A stretch of 64,000 bases of DNA from Nodosilinea sp. FACHB-141 (GCF_014696135.1 NZ_JACJPP010000006.1:1-64000), one strand, 5' to 3'. Positions 37,999-46,935 are shown, numbered from the stretch's first letter. Program-made: numbers and translations. Notes: generated from the letters alone by a model not told the origin.

Positions 37999-38112
37999 TG
38001 ATGTTAAGCCTGAGTTAGTGCGACTACCGCTTGCTTAAGGCGATCGCCGATTTCATTTTGGGCAACGTCTAAAAGGACTGCCGCACCCTGCCCAAGAGCT
38101 AAATTGCGGGGT

Positions 38113-38340
38113 GCAATTGCTAAACAGCTGTGCCACTTTGACGATCAGCGGGCTGTGTTTGACGATCAGCAGGCGCAATACGTTAAACAGCTGTGCCACT
38201 TTAACGATCAGCTATGCCACTTTAACGATCATCGGGCTGTGTTTAACGATCAGCGGGCGCAACACGTTAAACCGCTGTGCCACTTTAACGATCAGCGAGT
38301 GCAACATGCTAAACAGCTCTGCCACATTGGCGATCGCAGG
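38113..38340. repeat. Tandem repeat with 21-bp period
   Basis: The core TTTRACGATCAKC begins at 38137, 38158, 38200, 38221, 38242 and 38284, with a diverged copy near 38326. Every spacing is 21 or 42 bases. Larger units also begin with GCAAYRYGYTAAACAGCTGTG at 38113, 38175, 38259 and 38301. In one frame each unit reads CHFNDQ plus a 7-residue turn (for example KQLCHFNDQRAVFNDQ). There is no credible start codon or stop, so I call it a repeat, not a gene. It lies after rarA. Confidence 0.85.
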
Positions 38341-38364
38341 GCACTGATTACGACTAGGGGCGAT

Positions 38365-38426
38365 AGGGTACCGGGTTCCTTTGCCTGTAGCCTAGTCTGG
38401 GCAGCAGCACCAGGAACCCGATACCT
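38365..38426 (-). terminator. Hairpin downstream of the small gene at 38440
   Basis: AGGGTACCGGGTTCC (38365-38379) pairs with GGAACCCGATACCT (38413-38426) with one mismatch and a 33-base loop. Position suggests it terminates the minus-strand small gene; there is no clear U-run. Confidence 0.5.
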
Positions 38427-38439
38427 ACGACTAAGAAAT

Positions 38440-38718
38440 CTACTCGATCAGCACGGTTTTGGTGAGAATAGCCATCCACGTTTGGGGTTCACCTGGGTGC
38501 CCTGGCTCAATGCTATTGGACGGCACAGGGATGGGGTCGCTCCAGTCGTTGGGGTTGGCGTAGCCGTAGGCGTGAAGGATTTTGATGGTGCGGTCTATGC
38601 CTAATCGGCTGCCGTAGAGCAGGTGACGCACGCGCTCTGGGCGAGGATGGGGCTGGGCGGGCTGGGCAGGCGGAAGATACGACGCGCCAGAGGCGTCGGG
38701 TTCGAGATATTCAAACAT
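38440..38718 (-). CDS. Small hypothetical protein, paralog of the one at 9724
   Basis: The 92-residue protein has a Pro-rich N-terminus and a core RVRHLLYGSRLGIDRTIKIL, then GYANPNDWSDPIPVP and WMAILTK. The core aligns with the protein at 9724-9972. Function is unknown. It is preceded on its own strand by an AT-rich region and followed by the 21-bp repeat array. ATG at 38718. Confidence 0.72.
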   Translation of the reverse strand: MFEYLEPDASGASYLPPAQPAQPHPRPERVRHLLYGSRLGIDRTIKILHAYGYANPNDWSDPIPVPSNSIEPGHPGEPQTWMAILTKTVLIE

Positions 38719-39251
38719 CGGTTCTGTGTTCCTTCTATGGGTTTGAGGAAGACAGAACGCGAAAACCCTAGCTAACCGCAGCTGAGGTGCAAACTGGGAG
38801 AGCTAGGGTACGATCGACCTTAGCCCGGCAATCTGCGCAAGAGATTTGCGGGGTTAGCTGTTCGTAGGTGTTGCAAGCGCCTACGGACAGCGCCAAAGTT
38901 TTCGAGTTCTGTGTGGTCACCGCTCTGCTGAACGGCTTAATGGATGATGATAGTGGTACAACTGCTCCTCGTCAACCGTGAAGCGAATGCGCTACCTACC
39001 AGTCTTTATAAAGCTATTCAGAAATTTTTAGTTGCCCACCGGCAGTAAGGATATGCCGTACGAACTTTCCATATAACTACCCTCTCCAGGTAAATTATAC
39101 GGAAACATTAGTATAACTATCCTCTACAAGGCATTTATACAGAAACTGTCGACATAATAAGTTGTTAGCCGCCATAATACCTATTTAAGAGAACTATCAG
39201 GGTACAGGATGGCCTCATTTTCAACCTATATTTTCAATTGACTCAATCATC
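38719..39251. other. AT-rich intergenic region
   Basis: 533 bases between two divergent genes with no reading frame of merit. Contains a 40-bp direct repeat described separately. GC drops clearly relative to flanking DNA and no HIP1 octamer occurs. No tRNA or terminator seen. Confidence 0.5.
39071..39150. repeat. Two tandem 40-bp direct repeats
   Basis: The segment at 39071-39110 (ATATAACTACCCTCTCCAGG...) repeats at 39111-39150 (GTATAACTATCCTCTACAAG...) with exactly 40-base spacing and about 75 percent identity, sharing ATAACTA-CCTCT and TTATAC-GAAAC blocks. It ends about 100 bases before the membrane gene at 39252, so it may be regulatory. Confidence 0.65.
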
Positions 39252-39992
39252 ATGGAAATAATTCAACTGCCAAATAGCGGCGCAGCTGTTACCAGTAGTG
39301 ATAGAGGACTGCATGTTGTCATTCCTGTACGCAAAGAATGGAGCATGGTTATATTGTGCGTACTTTCCTTTCTTATGTTTGGAACAGCCACTCTGGCGAT
39401 GTTGTTTGCAATACCGGATGTACTTAACGATCCAAGCAAACCTCTTTGGCTCTTTATACCCTTCCTAATACTTCTTATTGCAACTGACATCTTAATGATT
39501 GGATTAGTTTTATGGAATTTAACTGGAAGAAGGATTATTCACGTTAATAGCATCCGCATGATCTTACAATATAAAATGTTAGGTTTTGCTCGTGAGCAGA
39601 AGTTTGATCTAGAAAAGATCGACAATCTACAAGTTAGAAACCTTAAGGAATTTGCATTGCCTGGAAGTGACGCCGATCGCATGGATGACAAAACATTCAT
39701 TGCTTCACTTGACAATTACTCTATTACCTCAATGGTTAGTGAAACCTTTTTTGACCGTTTAATGAAAATTGATTTGACGAAGCTTCACAAACTTCGGTTT
39801 AACGATCTGAGAACGTCTAAAGATCCGTTAGAACCGTATCGATTTTCTCGTGGGTTTTGTAGCGGTATTCTGTTTGATTACAACACAAAGCGTCATGAAT
39901 TTGGCATGGGTATAATCAACGGCGCAGAATCGGAGCAGTTAGTCAACATTATCACGCAACGTTATCGAATCTTAGGCTCTAAAAAGGGTTGA
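39252..39992 (+). CDS. Two-helix membrane protein of unknown function
   Basis: The 246-residue protein has a short N-terminus, two adjacent membrane helices at about residues 30-58 and 64-90 (VILCVLSFLMFGTATLAMLF and LFIPFLILLIATDILMIGLV), then a C-terminal soluble domain of about 155 residues whose alternating strands resemble a bacterial PH-like fold. I do not recognise it. Codon use is AT-biased and no HIP1 sites occur, suggesting transfer. It is convergent with the ligase gene. Confidence 0.72.
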   Translation: MEIIQLPNSGAAVTSSDRGLHVVIPVRKEWSMVILCVLSFLMFGTATLAMLFAIPDVLNDPSKPLWLFIPFLILLIATDILMIGLVLWNLTGRRIIHVNSIRMILQYKMLGFAREQKFDLEKIDNLQVRNLKEFALPGSDADRMDDKTFIASLDNYSITSMVSETFFDRLMKIDLTKLHKLRFNDLRTSKDPLEPYRFSRGFCSGILFDYNTKRHEFGMGIINGAESEQLVNIITQRYRILGSKKG

Positions 39993-40019
39993 ATTAGCTC
40001 ATTAGCCTGACATTGCTGA

Positions 40020-41678
40020 TCAGCGAAAAGTTGACAATAGCTCCTTGGCCGAATCCAAGGTGTCGGCTTCGGCGGCGGGTTTGTCTTTGCGCCAGCGCAG
40101 GATGCGGGGGAAGCGCACCGAAATGCCCGACTTGTGGCGAGTCGATGCGGCAATGCCCTCAAAGCCAATCTCGAATACGTGAATCGGCTCAACCGATCGC
40201 ACTGGCCCAAACCGCTCCGTCGTGTGGCGACGAATCCACCTGTCTAGTGCGTCAATCTCTGCATTGTCCAAGCCGCTGTAGGCCTTGGCAAAGGGCACCA
40301 GAGTCTCGCCCTGCCACAGCGCAAAGGTGTAGTCGGTAAACAGGTTGGCCCGCTTGCCGCTGCCCGCCTGGGCGTAGATCAGCACCGCGTCGAGACTCAT
40401 AGGCTCAACCTTGTACTTCCACCAGTAACCGCGCTTGCGACCCACTAGGTAGGGGCTGTCGATCGCCTTCACCACCAGCCCCTCGGCCCCCTGCTGGCGC
40501 GAGTTTTGGCGCAGGGTTGCCAGTTCGGTAAAGGACTGAAACTCAAGGGGCACAGACTGATGCAGGTTGGGGGCGGTGTGCACAGCTAGCAGAGTGGAGA
40601 GCGACTGGGTGCGATCGCTCCAGCTTTTCTCCCGAATATCGATGCCGCCGTACTCCAGCAGGTCGTAGGCGATAAAGTGGACAGGGCTATCGTCCATCAC
40701 CTTTTTGCTGACTTTCTTGCGGCCCAGGCGCTTTTGCAGGTGGTTAAACGACAGCGGCATGCCGTCTTGCCAACAGAGAATTTCCCCATCCATCACAATG
40801 CCGTTGGGGAAGGTGGCCATCATCGCCTCCACTTCCGGAAACTGGTCTGTAACCAGGTCCTCGCCCCGCGACCAGACAAATACCTGGTCGGCCCGCTTAA
40901 TCACCTGGGCGCGAATGCCATCCCACTTCCATTCCGCCCGCCAGCGAGAAAAGTTTTCGCCCTGGAATTTTTCTTCGTCCAAAGAGGTGGCCAAAAAGAA
41001 CGGGTAGGGCTGGCTGGGAGCATTCTGCGTGGCCTCTTCATTGGTCAAGCTGGTGTAGAACTCGACCGTGGGGCTAAAGTCACCCATCAGGCGGTGAGCC
41101 AGTACAGCTTCGGAAACGCCCGTGGCGGCGGCGAGGCCTTTGATCACCAGTTTTGCCGATGCACCAACCCGAAAGGACCCGGTGAGAATCTTGTTGAGCA
41201 CAAAGATCTCGGTATTATCCAGCGCTGCCCACCAGGAGACGATCAAATCGCGCCGTTCATCGTCGGTCTCCATCGCCTTGTACATCGGAACCACCTCCTC
41301 CATCCACTGGTGCAGAGGGATGGGGGCCGAAGGAGGTTGGTTCTCAACATGGCTTGGGGTAGGGGCGCAGCATGCTGCGCCCCTGCGGACAGGTAAATCC
41401 ACATCCCGCAGCAGCAGGGCGATCACCTCCGCCGAGTCGCCCACCTGGGCGTAACAGTCCTTAAACAGCCATTCGGGAATGTCGGAAATTTGCAAAAACA
41501 CGTCCCGCAGCACCCGCGAGGTCACTATGCGGCGGCGAGTTTTGCCCAGCAGCAGATAGAGCGCCCAAACTTTGTCGGCGGATTCAGCCTCTTGAAAGTA
41601 AGCTTGCAGCGATCGCACCTTTTCGTTCGTCGAGGTGGTCGCATCTATATCCTGAAAAAGCTGAGTAAATCGCTGCAT
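40020..41678 (-). CDS. ATP-dependent DNA ligase
   Basis: The 552-residue protein has an N-terminal DNA-binding region, the nucleotidyltransferase domain with active Lys in AEWKWDGIRAQVI (Lys251), motif III-like FVWSRGEDLVTDQFPEV, DGEILCWQDG, EGLVVKAIDSPYLVGRKRGY and KYK in motif V, and an OB-fold C-terminus ending SVRFPRILRWRKDKPAAEAD. It seals nicks using ATP, beside the NAD-dependent LigA expected in the genome. Residues 97-119 (VRRGAACCAPTP...) look like an in-frame insertion created by a palindromic repeat. No repair partners are nearby. Confidence 0.92.
   Translation of the reverse strand: MQRFTQLFQDIDATTSTNEKVRSLQAYFQEAESADKVWALYLLLGKTRRRIVTSRVLRDVFLQISDIPEWLFKDCYAQVGDSAEVIALLLRDVDLPVRRGAACCAPTPSHVENQPPSAPIPLHQWMEEVVPMYKAMETDDERRDLIVSWWAALDNTEIFVLNKILTGSFRVGASAKLVIKGLAAATGVSEAVLAHRLMGDFSPTVEFYTSLTNEEATQNAPSQPYPFFLATSLDEEKFQGENFSRWRAEWKWDGIRAQVIKRADQVFVWSRGEDLVTDQFPEVEAMMATFPNGIVMDGEILCWQDGMPLSFNHLQKRLGRKKVSKKVMDDSPVHFIAYDLLEYGGIDIREKSWSDRTQSLSTLLAVHTAPNLHQSVPLEFQSFTELATLRQNSRQQGAEGLVVKAIDSPYLVGRKRGYWWKYKVEPMSLDAVLIYAQAGSGKRANLFTDYTFALWQGETLVPFAKAYSGLDNAEIDALDRWIRRHTTERFGPVRSVEPIHVFEIGFEGIAASTRHKSGISVRFPRILRWRKDKPAAEADTLDSAKELLSTFR
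41361..41384. repeat. Perfect 24-bp palindrome inside the ligase reading frame
   Basis: AGGGGCGCAGCA is followed by its exact reverse complement. It shares the AGGGGC arm with elements at 5402, 7747 and 27621. It encodes part of ligase residues 99-106 and does not break the frame. Confidence 0.85.
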
Positions 41679-41713
41679 AGCTAGGCAGATGGGCAGGCGT
41701 CGCTTTGCTCATC

Positions 41714-42757
41714 CTACTGTTCTTGCTCAATCTCTGCCCTCACGCTGGCGACATGGACTAAGGCATCACCCTGGTTGACCAGCGGGTTTTGGCCGTGGCC
41801 GATGACAATGCCATCCATGGGGCTGCGCACCTGCACCGGCTTGTCGCCAAAGGTGTCGCTGATAAAGCCCATGGGCTGACGCTGCTTGACTTCATCGCCT
41901 AGGGAAACCGATCGGTGCCAGATACCGCCGCGCGAGGCGCGGACCCAGCGGGTATCGTGCACCTCTAAAGTACATGGCTGAGCCATAGCCGGCGGCGTAT
42001 ACATGCCCAGGTAGGCCAGCACTCGATAAATGCCATCGACCCCGGTTTGTATGGCGGCTTCGTCAAACCGCAGCGCCTCACCCGCTTCGTAGAGCAGGGT
42101 GGGAATTTTGCGCTTTGCCGCTGCCTGGCGCAGCGAGCCATCGCGGTGGGAAGCGTGGATGATCACCGGTGCCCCAAAGGCTCTAGCAAAGTCGTAGGTA
42201 GCTGGATTGTTGAGGTCGGCCCGCACCTGGGGCAAGTTAACGCGGTGAATGGCTGCCGTGTGCAGGTCAATGCCGTGGGTGCACTGGCTAACCACCTCTT
42301 TCATAAACAAATTCGCCAGCCGGCTGGCCATAGAGCCTCGCGCCGAGCCGGGGAAGGCACGGTTGAGATCGCGGCGATCGGGCAGGTAGCGCGATTGCTC
42401 TAGCAGACCAAAGATATTCACCACCGGCACCGCAATCACCGAGCCGGCAAGGCGGTTGGGCCTGAGCGATTTAGCGACCCGGCGAATGATATCGACCCCG
42501 TTGAGCTCATCGCCGTGGATAGCGGCGCTGAGCCACAGGCGCGGCCCCGGCTTTTTGCCGCTGATCACTGTCACCGGCAGCGACATCATAGTGCCGGTGG
42601 TCAGGCGGGCCACCGGCAAGTCGAGTCGCACCCGCTTGCCCAGGGGAATCGTTTCACCCCCAATGGTGAGCGGGGCCAGGGGAACGGCCGTCGGAATCGC
42701 TAGCGGCGGGCCAACGGCTCGAACGCATTCGAGGGAGTCTGGTGAAGGTTTGCCCAA
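41714..42757 (-). CDS. Succinylglutamate desuccinylase/aspartoacylase family protein
   Basis: The 347-residue protein has the zinc carboxypeptidase-like fold: LWLSAAIHGDELNGVDIIRR (zinc His and Glu), PDRRDLNRAFPGSARGSM, HGIDLHTAAIHR (third ligand His), YEAGEALRFDE, and a C-terminal beta domain ending GHGQNPLVNQGDALVHVAS. The family deacylates N-acyl amino acids; the substrate is unknown. The start is TTG at 42757, the only option giving the conserved N-terminus, so confidence in the start is moderate. Confidence 0.87.
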   Translation of the reverse strand: MGKPSPDSLECVRAVGPPLAIPTAVPLAPLTIGGETIPLGKRVRLDLPVARLTTGTMMSLPVTVISGKKPGPRLWLSAAIHGDELNGVDIIRRVAKSLRPNRLAGSVIAVPVVNIFGLLEQSRYLPDRRDLNRAFPGSARGSMASRLANLFMKEVVSQCTHGIDLHTAAIHRVNLPQVRADLNNPATYDFARAFGAPVIIHASHRDGSLRQAAAKRKIPTLLYEAGEALRFDEAAIQTGVDGIYRVLAYLGMYTPPAMAQPCTLEVHDTRWVRASRGGIWHRSVSLGDEVKQRQPMGFISDTFGDKPVQVRSPMDGIVIGHGQNPLVNQGDALVHVASVRAEIEQEQ

Positions 42758-42878
42758 GGCAACCGGCAGGGTAATTTGCCGTCACTATAGCCGATTAACC
42801 GCGGGGCATGGCCGTTTTCTTGGGGGCCGTTTTGTTGGGAAAGAACTCTGTAGGGCCGGTTCAGGAAGCAAAAAGCAG

Positions 42879-42907
42879 TTGACAAATCGTGACAATTCCT
42901 ACTAACC
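42879..42907 (+). promoter_or_regulatory. Candidate promoter of the FMN reductase gene
   Basis: TTGACA at 42879-42884 is followed, 15-17 bases later, by TACTAA/CTAACC as a weak -10. The start codon lies about 45 bases downstream after a perfect AGGAGG (42938-42943). Confidence 0.45.
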
Positions 42908-42949
42908 TGAAGTCATTACGATTACGCTTAAGCGAATAGGAGGTATGCA

Positions 42950-43495
42950 GTGGTGAAGTTTGTCGGTATCGCTGGAAGTCTGCGGCCCAATTCATACAGT
43001 CAGTTAGCGCTGGGGCTGGTATGCGATCGCCTCAGCGCCCTAGGAGCCGAGGTTGAGCAACTCGACCTACGCGAGATGAACCTACCCCTTTGCCACGGCG
43101 GCAAAGATTACCCCGACCACCCTGACGTCGAGCGTCTGCGCCAGGCGTTTCTCGAAGCTGACGGCTTTGTGCTGGTCACCCCCGAGTACCACGGCAGCGT
43201 CAGCGGCGTGCTCAAGAACGCACTAGACCTGATGAGCTTTGACCAGCTCGACGGCAAAGTAGCCGGGGCGGTCAGCATTCTTGGCGGTCAGTCAAACAAC
43301 AATGCCCTCAACGATCTGCGCACGATTTTGCGCTGGGTACACACCTGGGTAGTGCCCGAACAGGTAGCGATCGGTCAAGCCTGGCAAGCCTTTGACGATC
43401 AGGGCAAGATTGTCCATGAAAAGCTCTCTCAGCGGCTGGACGGCCTGGCTCAGAGCCTGTACGACAATACCCGCAAGCTGCGCGAAATAGATTAA
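42950..43495 (+). CDS. NAD(P)H-dependent FMN reductase family protein
   Basis: The 181-residue flavodoxin-fold enzyme begins FVGIAGSLRPNSYSQLAL (phosphate-binding loop), has VLVTPEYHGSVSGVLKNALD (family signature) and AVSILGGQSNNNALNDLRT. It reduces FMN or quinone/azo compounds. The start is GTG at 42950 or 42953 after a strong AGGAGG, an unusually good ribosome site for this genome. It is monocistronic. Confidence 0.92.
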   Translation: MVKFVGIAGSLRPNSYSQLALGLVCDRLSALGAEVEQLDLREMNLPLCHGGKDYPDHPDVERLRQAFLEADGFVLVTPEYHGSVSGVLKNALDLMSFDQLDGKVAGAVSILGGQSNNNALNDLRTILRWVHTWVVPEQVAIGQAWQAFDDQGKIVHEKLSQRLDGLAQSLYDNTRKLREID

Positions 43496-43519
43496 GCCTA
43501 GGCTGCTGGCTGCCATGCC

Positions 43520-43543
43520 TGCCCTCGTTTTCAGGGGCTTTTT
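43520..43543 (+). terminator. Terminator of the FMN reductase gene
   Basis: GCCCT, loop, AGGGGC then five T, 25 bases after the stop. The stem is short (5-6 bp). A second hairpin, AGAGGAAAT/ATTTCCTCT (43558-43566 with 43587-43595), follows. Confidence 0.55.
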
Positions 43544-43693
43544 AAGGCAATCCCTACAGAGGAAATCTGCGGGACCTCTCACCCAAATTTCCTCTGTCTA
43601 TCCCTATGCTCATCATTACGGGATTTTCACTGTCCCAAGGTTAATCAGAGGGCGATCGCGTTAGGCTGAAAGAGTGCTGTTTCCTGGGTTTCC

Positions 43694-45058
43694 ATGCCTA
43701 CGTCAGAGTCGCCTGCCCCCCTCGCTTCCGTCCCCAGTCCTGATGGTTTTGACGCCCACCATCCCCCCGACCCCAAGCTGATCGACGCCTGTGTGCACTG
43801 TGGATTTTGCCTCACCACCTGCCCCAGCTATCGCGTGCTTGGCACCGAAATGGACTCACCCCGGGGCCGCATTTATTTAATGGACGCCATCAACACCGGC
43901 GAAGCGCCTCTGTCGGCTACCTCGGCAAAACATTTTGACTCTTGCCTGGGCTGCCTAGCCTGCACCACAGCCTGTCCTTCTGGAGTGCAGTACGACCAGC
44001 TGATTGCAGCGGTGCGACCCCAGGTACAGCGCAACCATGAGCGACCCCTACCGGAACGGTTGGTGCGATCGCTGATCTTCAGCTTGTTCCCCTACCCCAC
44101 CCGGCTGCGGGCGATGGCTGGGCCGCTGTACCTGTATCAAAAGCTAGGAATTTCTAAGCTGGTGCAGAAAACCGGGCTGCTGGCCAAACTTTCCCCCAGC
44201 CTAGCGGCCATGGAATCGCTGCTGCCGCCGATCACCGCCGAGAGCTTTCAGGACGATCTACCCGAGCTAATCCCCGCCGTGGGCATTCAGCGCTACCGAG
44301 TGGGCATGGTGCTGGGCTGTGTGCAGCGCGTGTTTTTCTCCGATGTGAATGCGGCGACGGCGCGGGTGCTTAGCGCCAACGGTTGCGAGGTGGTGATTCC
44401 CCACGAGCAGGGGTGCTGCTCGGCGCTGCCCGCCCACCAAGGGCAAGAGGCCCAAGCCCAAACCTTAGCCCGCCGCATGATCGACTGCTTCGAGGCCGCC
44501 GAGGTCGATTACGTGGTGATCAACGCCGCAGGCTGTGGCCACACCCTGAAGGAATACCACCACATCTTGCAGGATGACCCGGAGTATCGCGATCGCGCCA
44601 AAGCCTTTGTGGCTAAAGTCCGCGACGTGCAGGAATTCCTCGCCCAAGTAGGGCTGACAACGCCACTACATCCCATCACCCCGGACGCTCTACCCATCGT
44701 CTATCAAGATGCCTGCCACCTGCTCCACGGCCAAAAAATCAGCTTTCAGCCCCGACAGCTGCTCAAACAAATTCCCGGCGTTACCCTGCGAGAACCCCTT
44801 GATGCGGCCCTCTGCTGCGGCAGCGCCGGAGTCTACAACATGCTGCATCCCGACGTGGCCGCAGAGCTAGGCCAGATGAAGGTGAAAAACCTGCTGAACA
44901 CCGGCGCGACATTGGTAGCCTCGTCCAACCCCGGCTGCTCACTGCAAATTCAGCAGCACATGGTTGGGCAAGCACGAGAGGTCCCGCTCTTTCACCCCAT
45001 GGAGCTGCTCGATTTCTCCATTCGCAATCTGCCGCTGCCGTTGGAGAAACCTGTCTGA
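43694..45058 (+). CDS. glcF: Glycolate dehydrogenase iron-sulfur subunit
   Basis: The 454-residue protein has two 4Fe-4S motifs, CVHCGFCLTTCPSY and CLGCLACTTACPSG, and two CCG domains with CCSALPAH and CCGSAGVYN. It is the GlcF type, which passes electrons from GlcD in photorespiratory glycolate oxidation. GlcD and GlcE are not in the window. A Pro-rich N-terminus precedes the first cluster. A second fibrillin gene follows after 62 bases. Confidence 0.93.
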   Translation: MPTSESPAPLASVPSPDGFDAHHPPDPKLIDACVHCGFCLTTCPSYRVLGTEMDSPRGRIYLMDAINTGEAPLSATSAKHFDSCLGCLACTTACPSGVQYDQLIAAVRPQVQRNHERPLPERLVRSLIFSLFPYPTRLRAMAGPLYLYQKLGISKLVQKTGLLAKLSPSLAAMESLLPPITAESFQDDLPELIPAVGIQRYRVGMVLGCVQRVFFSDVNAATARVLSANGCEVVIPHEQGCCSALPAHQGQEAQAQTLARRMIDCFEAAEVDYVVINAAGCGHTLKEYHHILQDDPEYRDRAKAFVAKVRDVQEFLAQVGLTTPLHPITPDALPIVYQDACHLLHGQKISFQPRQLLKQIPGVTLREPLDAALCCGSAGVYNMLHPDVAAELGQMKVKNLLNTGATLVASSNPGCSLQIQQHMVGQAREVPLFHPMELLDFSIRNLPLPLEKPV

Positions 45059-45120
45059 CCAGGCCGGGTATCCTAAGCTCAGCCTATGTTAGGCCACATT
45101 CCCTTCATTTCCCTGCTGCA

Positions 45121-45732
45121 ATGACTCCCCTTCAGACTCGCCGCCATCAGCTTAAAACTCAGCTACTCCAAAGCATTGGTGCCTTAGAAATCGAGGATGC
45201 TATCTTGCCCGTAGAGCATCCCGCCATTGACCAGATCATCTGCGAACTGGAAGCTCTTAACCCTATCGACCAGCCCCTACGGCCAGAGCATTGGCCCATG
45301 CTGCTGGGCTCCTGGGCCCTGGTCTATGCCTCGCGGGGCACCGTGGTCACGCGCCGCCTGGGTCGGCAGTTTCCGCTGCCGGTGGGCATTCAGCGCGTGT
45401 GGCAGCGGCTGACCGACTCCGAAGACAACGGGGCTGGCATCGCCACCGAAAACGGCGCTGTGCTATCTCTACCCTTCTTTGGCGAACTCACTGCCACGGC
45501 CCAGGGCATTTGGAAGCCCTACGAAGAAGGTGAAAGCGCCCGCGTTAGCTTTGGGGCCTTTACGGTGCAAGCCACCCGCCTACTAGGGATTGCTGGACTG
45601 CACCTGCCCCAGATTACCGTGCCGGTGCTCGAGTTTCTCCGCCAAGAGGCGCTGTGGATCACATCCTATCTGGACGAAGATCTGCGATTTGGGCGCGGTG
45701 CCACGGGCAACTTGTTTGTGTTTCGGCGGTAG
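45121..45732 (+). CDS. PAP/fibrillin-like protein (second copy)
   Basis: The 203-residue protein has the same plan as the first copy: MLLGSWALVYASRGTVVTRR (the WxLVYTS-like strand), a barrel centre and the C-terminal ITSYLDEDLRFGRGATGNLF. It presumably binds lipids at thylakoids. It follows glcF on the same strand. Divergence from the copy at 24291 is large, so they represent different fibrillin groups. Confidence 0.87.
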   Translation: MTPLQTRRHQLKTQLLQSIGALEIEDAILPVEHPAIDQIICELEALNPIDQPLRPEHWPMLLGSWALVYASRGTVVTRRLGRQFPLPVGIQRVWQRLTDSEDNGAGIATENGAVLSLPFFGELTATAQGIWKPYEEGESARVSFGAFTVQATRLLGIAGLHLPQITVPVLEFLRQEALWITSYLDEDLRFGRGATGNLFVFRR

Positions 45733-45920
45733 TTAGCGCTCGCTGTGATCCGCCCAGCTGCCGTTATGCTGCGATCGCCCTCATCGCCCTCTATATTTCC
45801 CCATCGTCGTCATTGCGGACGGGCCTTCTGAGCAGTTTGCTGCATCGAGCCGTAGCTGTTTTCTGCAATCAGTTTCGTATTAATTGCAGGCTTGAGCCCA
45901 GAGTAGGTGACCCTGGAAAA

Positions 45921-46658
45921 CTACAGTCGCCGCAGCAGGTTTGGTCCGTGGGTGTCGGTGCCGCAGGTGGTCAGCAGGCCATGGTTTTGGGCCAGTTGCT
46001 CAATAGTAGGGGTATGGCGAGGGCAGGGAGCCCAGTGTTCGGGGTTGGCGTAGGCATAGTAGGTTTCAACCCCATCAATGCCGAGGGCCGCCGCGATGGG
46101 CACCAGGGTTTTAGCCGAGGTGCGGTAGCGGGCAGGGTGGGCCAGCACCGCCAGCCCCCCCGCCGCCTGAATTGCTGCAATGACGGCAACCGCAAGTTTG
46201 GCCTCGCCTCGGGGGGCGTAACCTCGCAGGTAGGGCTCGATCGCATCGTGGCTAGGCGCAAAGCCGTAGCCCAAGATGTGCACCTCGGTTTCAACTAAAA
46301 TAGCGGTGATTTCTACGCCGGTGAACAGCCGTGGCACAGCCCCACCCTTGCCTCGCTGACGGCTGCGGAGAGAAGTAGGGTGGCGCCATTGCCAATCTTC
46401 CAACCAGGCTTTGGCCTGCTGGTAGCCCTTGACGGTGTGGTGGTCAGTGATAGCAAAGGCGCTGAGGCCAATATCGACCACCTGCTCCATGAGACCAGCA
46501 GGGGTGAGCTTGCCGTCGGAGCAAGCGGTGTGCATGTGAAAGTTGTAGGTATAGGGGCAGCTGGTTGCATCTACAGCGCCGAAAATTTTTCTCAGCGTTT
46601 CCGCATCCCCGTTGCGGGGGCGCTGGCTAAAGGTGCTGAGACTGGGAGTGGCAACCAT
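45921..46658 (-). CDS. PHP-domain phosphoesterase (RNase AM/TrpH-like)
   Basis: The 245-residue protein has NFHMHTACSDGKLTPAGLME, ITDHHTVKGY, FTGVEITAIL, VLAHPARY and CGTDTHGPN, the metal-binding motifs of the PHP superfamily in the usual order. The small stand-alone form resembles the 3',5'-nucleoside bisphosphate/5'-3' RNase type; activity here is inferred. An N-terminal extension of about 35 residues precedes the domain. Confidence 0.9.
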   Translation of the reverse strand: MVATPSLSTFSQRPRNGDAETLRKIFGAVDATSCPYTYNFHMHTACSDGKLTPAGLMEQVVDIGLSAFAITDHHTVKGYQQAKAWLEDWQWRHPTSLRSRQRGKGGAVPRLFTGVEITAILVETEVHILGYGFAPSHDAIEPYLRGYAPRGEAKLAVAVIAAIQAAGGLAVLAHPARYRTSAKTLVPIAAALGIDGVETYYAYANPEHWAPCPRHTPTIEQLAQNHGLLTTCGTDTHGPNLLRRL

Positions 46659-46935
46659 GAATCGTGGGGAGGAGTGCTGCGTTTTACCAAAGGTTCTTTA
46701 TTAAATATATAACTTTGCCCCGTTGACGGAGGAATTTTTTGTGCTTAAGGACTGTTATTCGGATAGATTTTTGGCTTAGATCCGCTCTGCCAGAGGGGTG
46801 GCGACGTCGAAGCTATTGCCTTGAATTCTTATTTAGCCTAACGAAAATAGCGGCTTTAAAGTGTTCGTCGCTGACCGATCGCGGAAATCCTGTGGGAAAA
46901 TTTTGACTACTGCTCTGGTTTTCAATTATTCCCCC
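46659..46935. other. Intergenic region between divergent PHP and metallopeptidase-like genes
   Basis: 277 bases holding the promoters of both genes. A segment near 46680-46740 is AT-rich with a TTAAATATATAA run, the most promoter-like stretch. No other feature seen. Confidence 0.4.

Noticed and set aside
38113-38340. CRISPR array
   Set aside because: The repeat units are adjoining (21-bp period) with no unique spacers of constant length and no cas genes.
38104-38604. Open frame of 166 codons reading through the 21-bp repeat
   Set aside because: No good start (TTG), it runs antisense into the supported small gene at 38440, and only the repeat part shows a pattern.
40677-41396. Plus-strand open frame of 239 codons inside the ligase gene
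   Set aside because: Antisense to the ligase, no domain and unusual amino acid composition typical of shadow frames.
45654-46298. Open frame of 214 codons overlapping the PHP gene and the second fibrillin
   Set aside because: Crosses the end of one gene and antisense to another; no domain.
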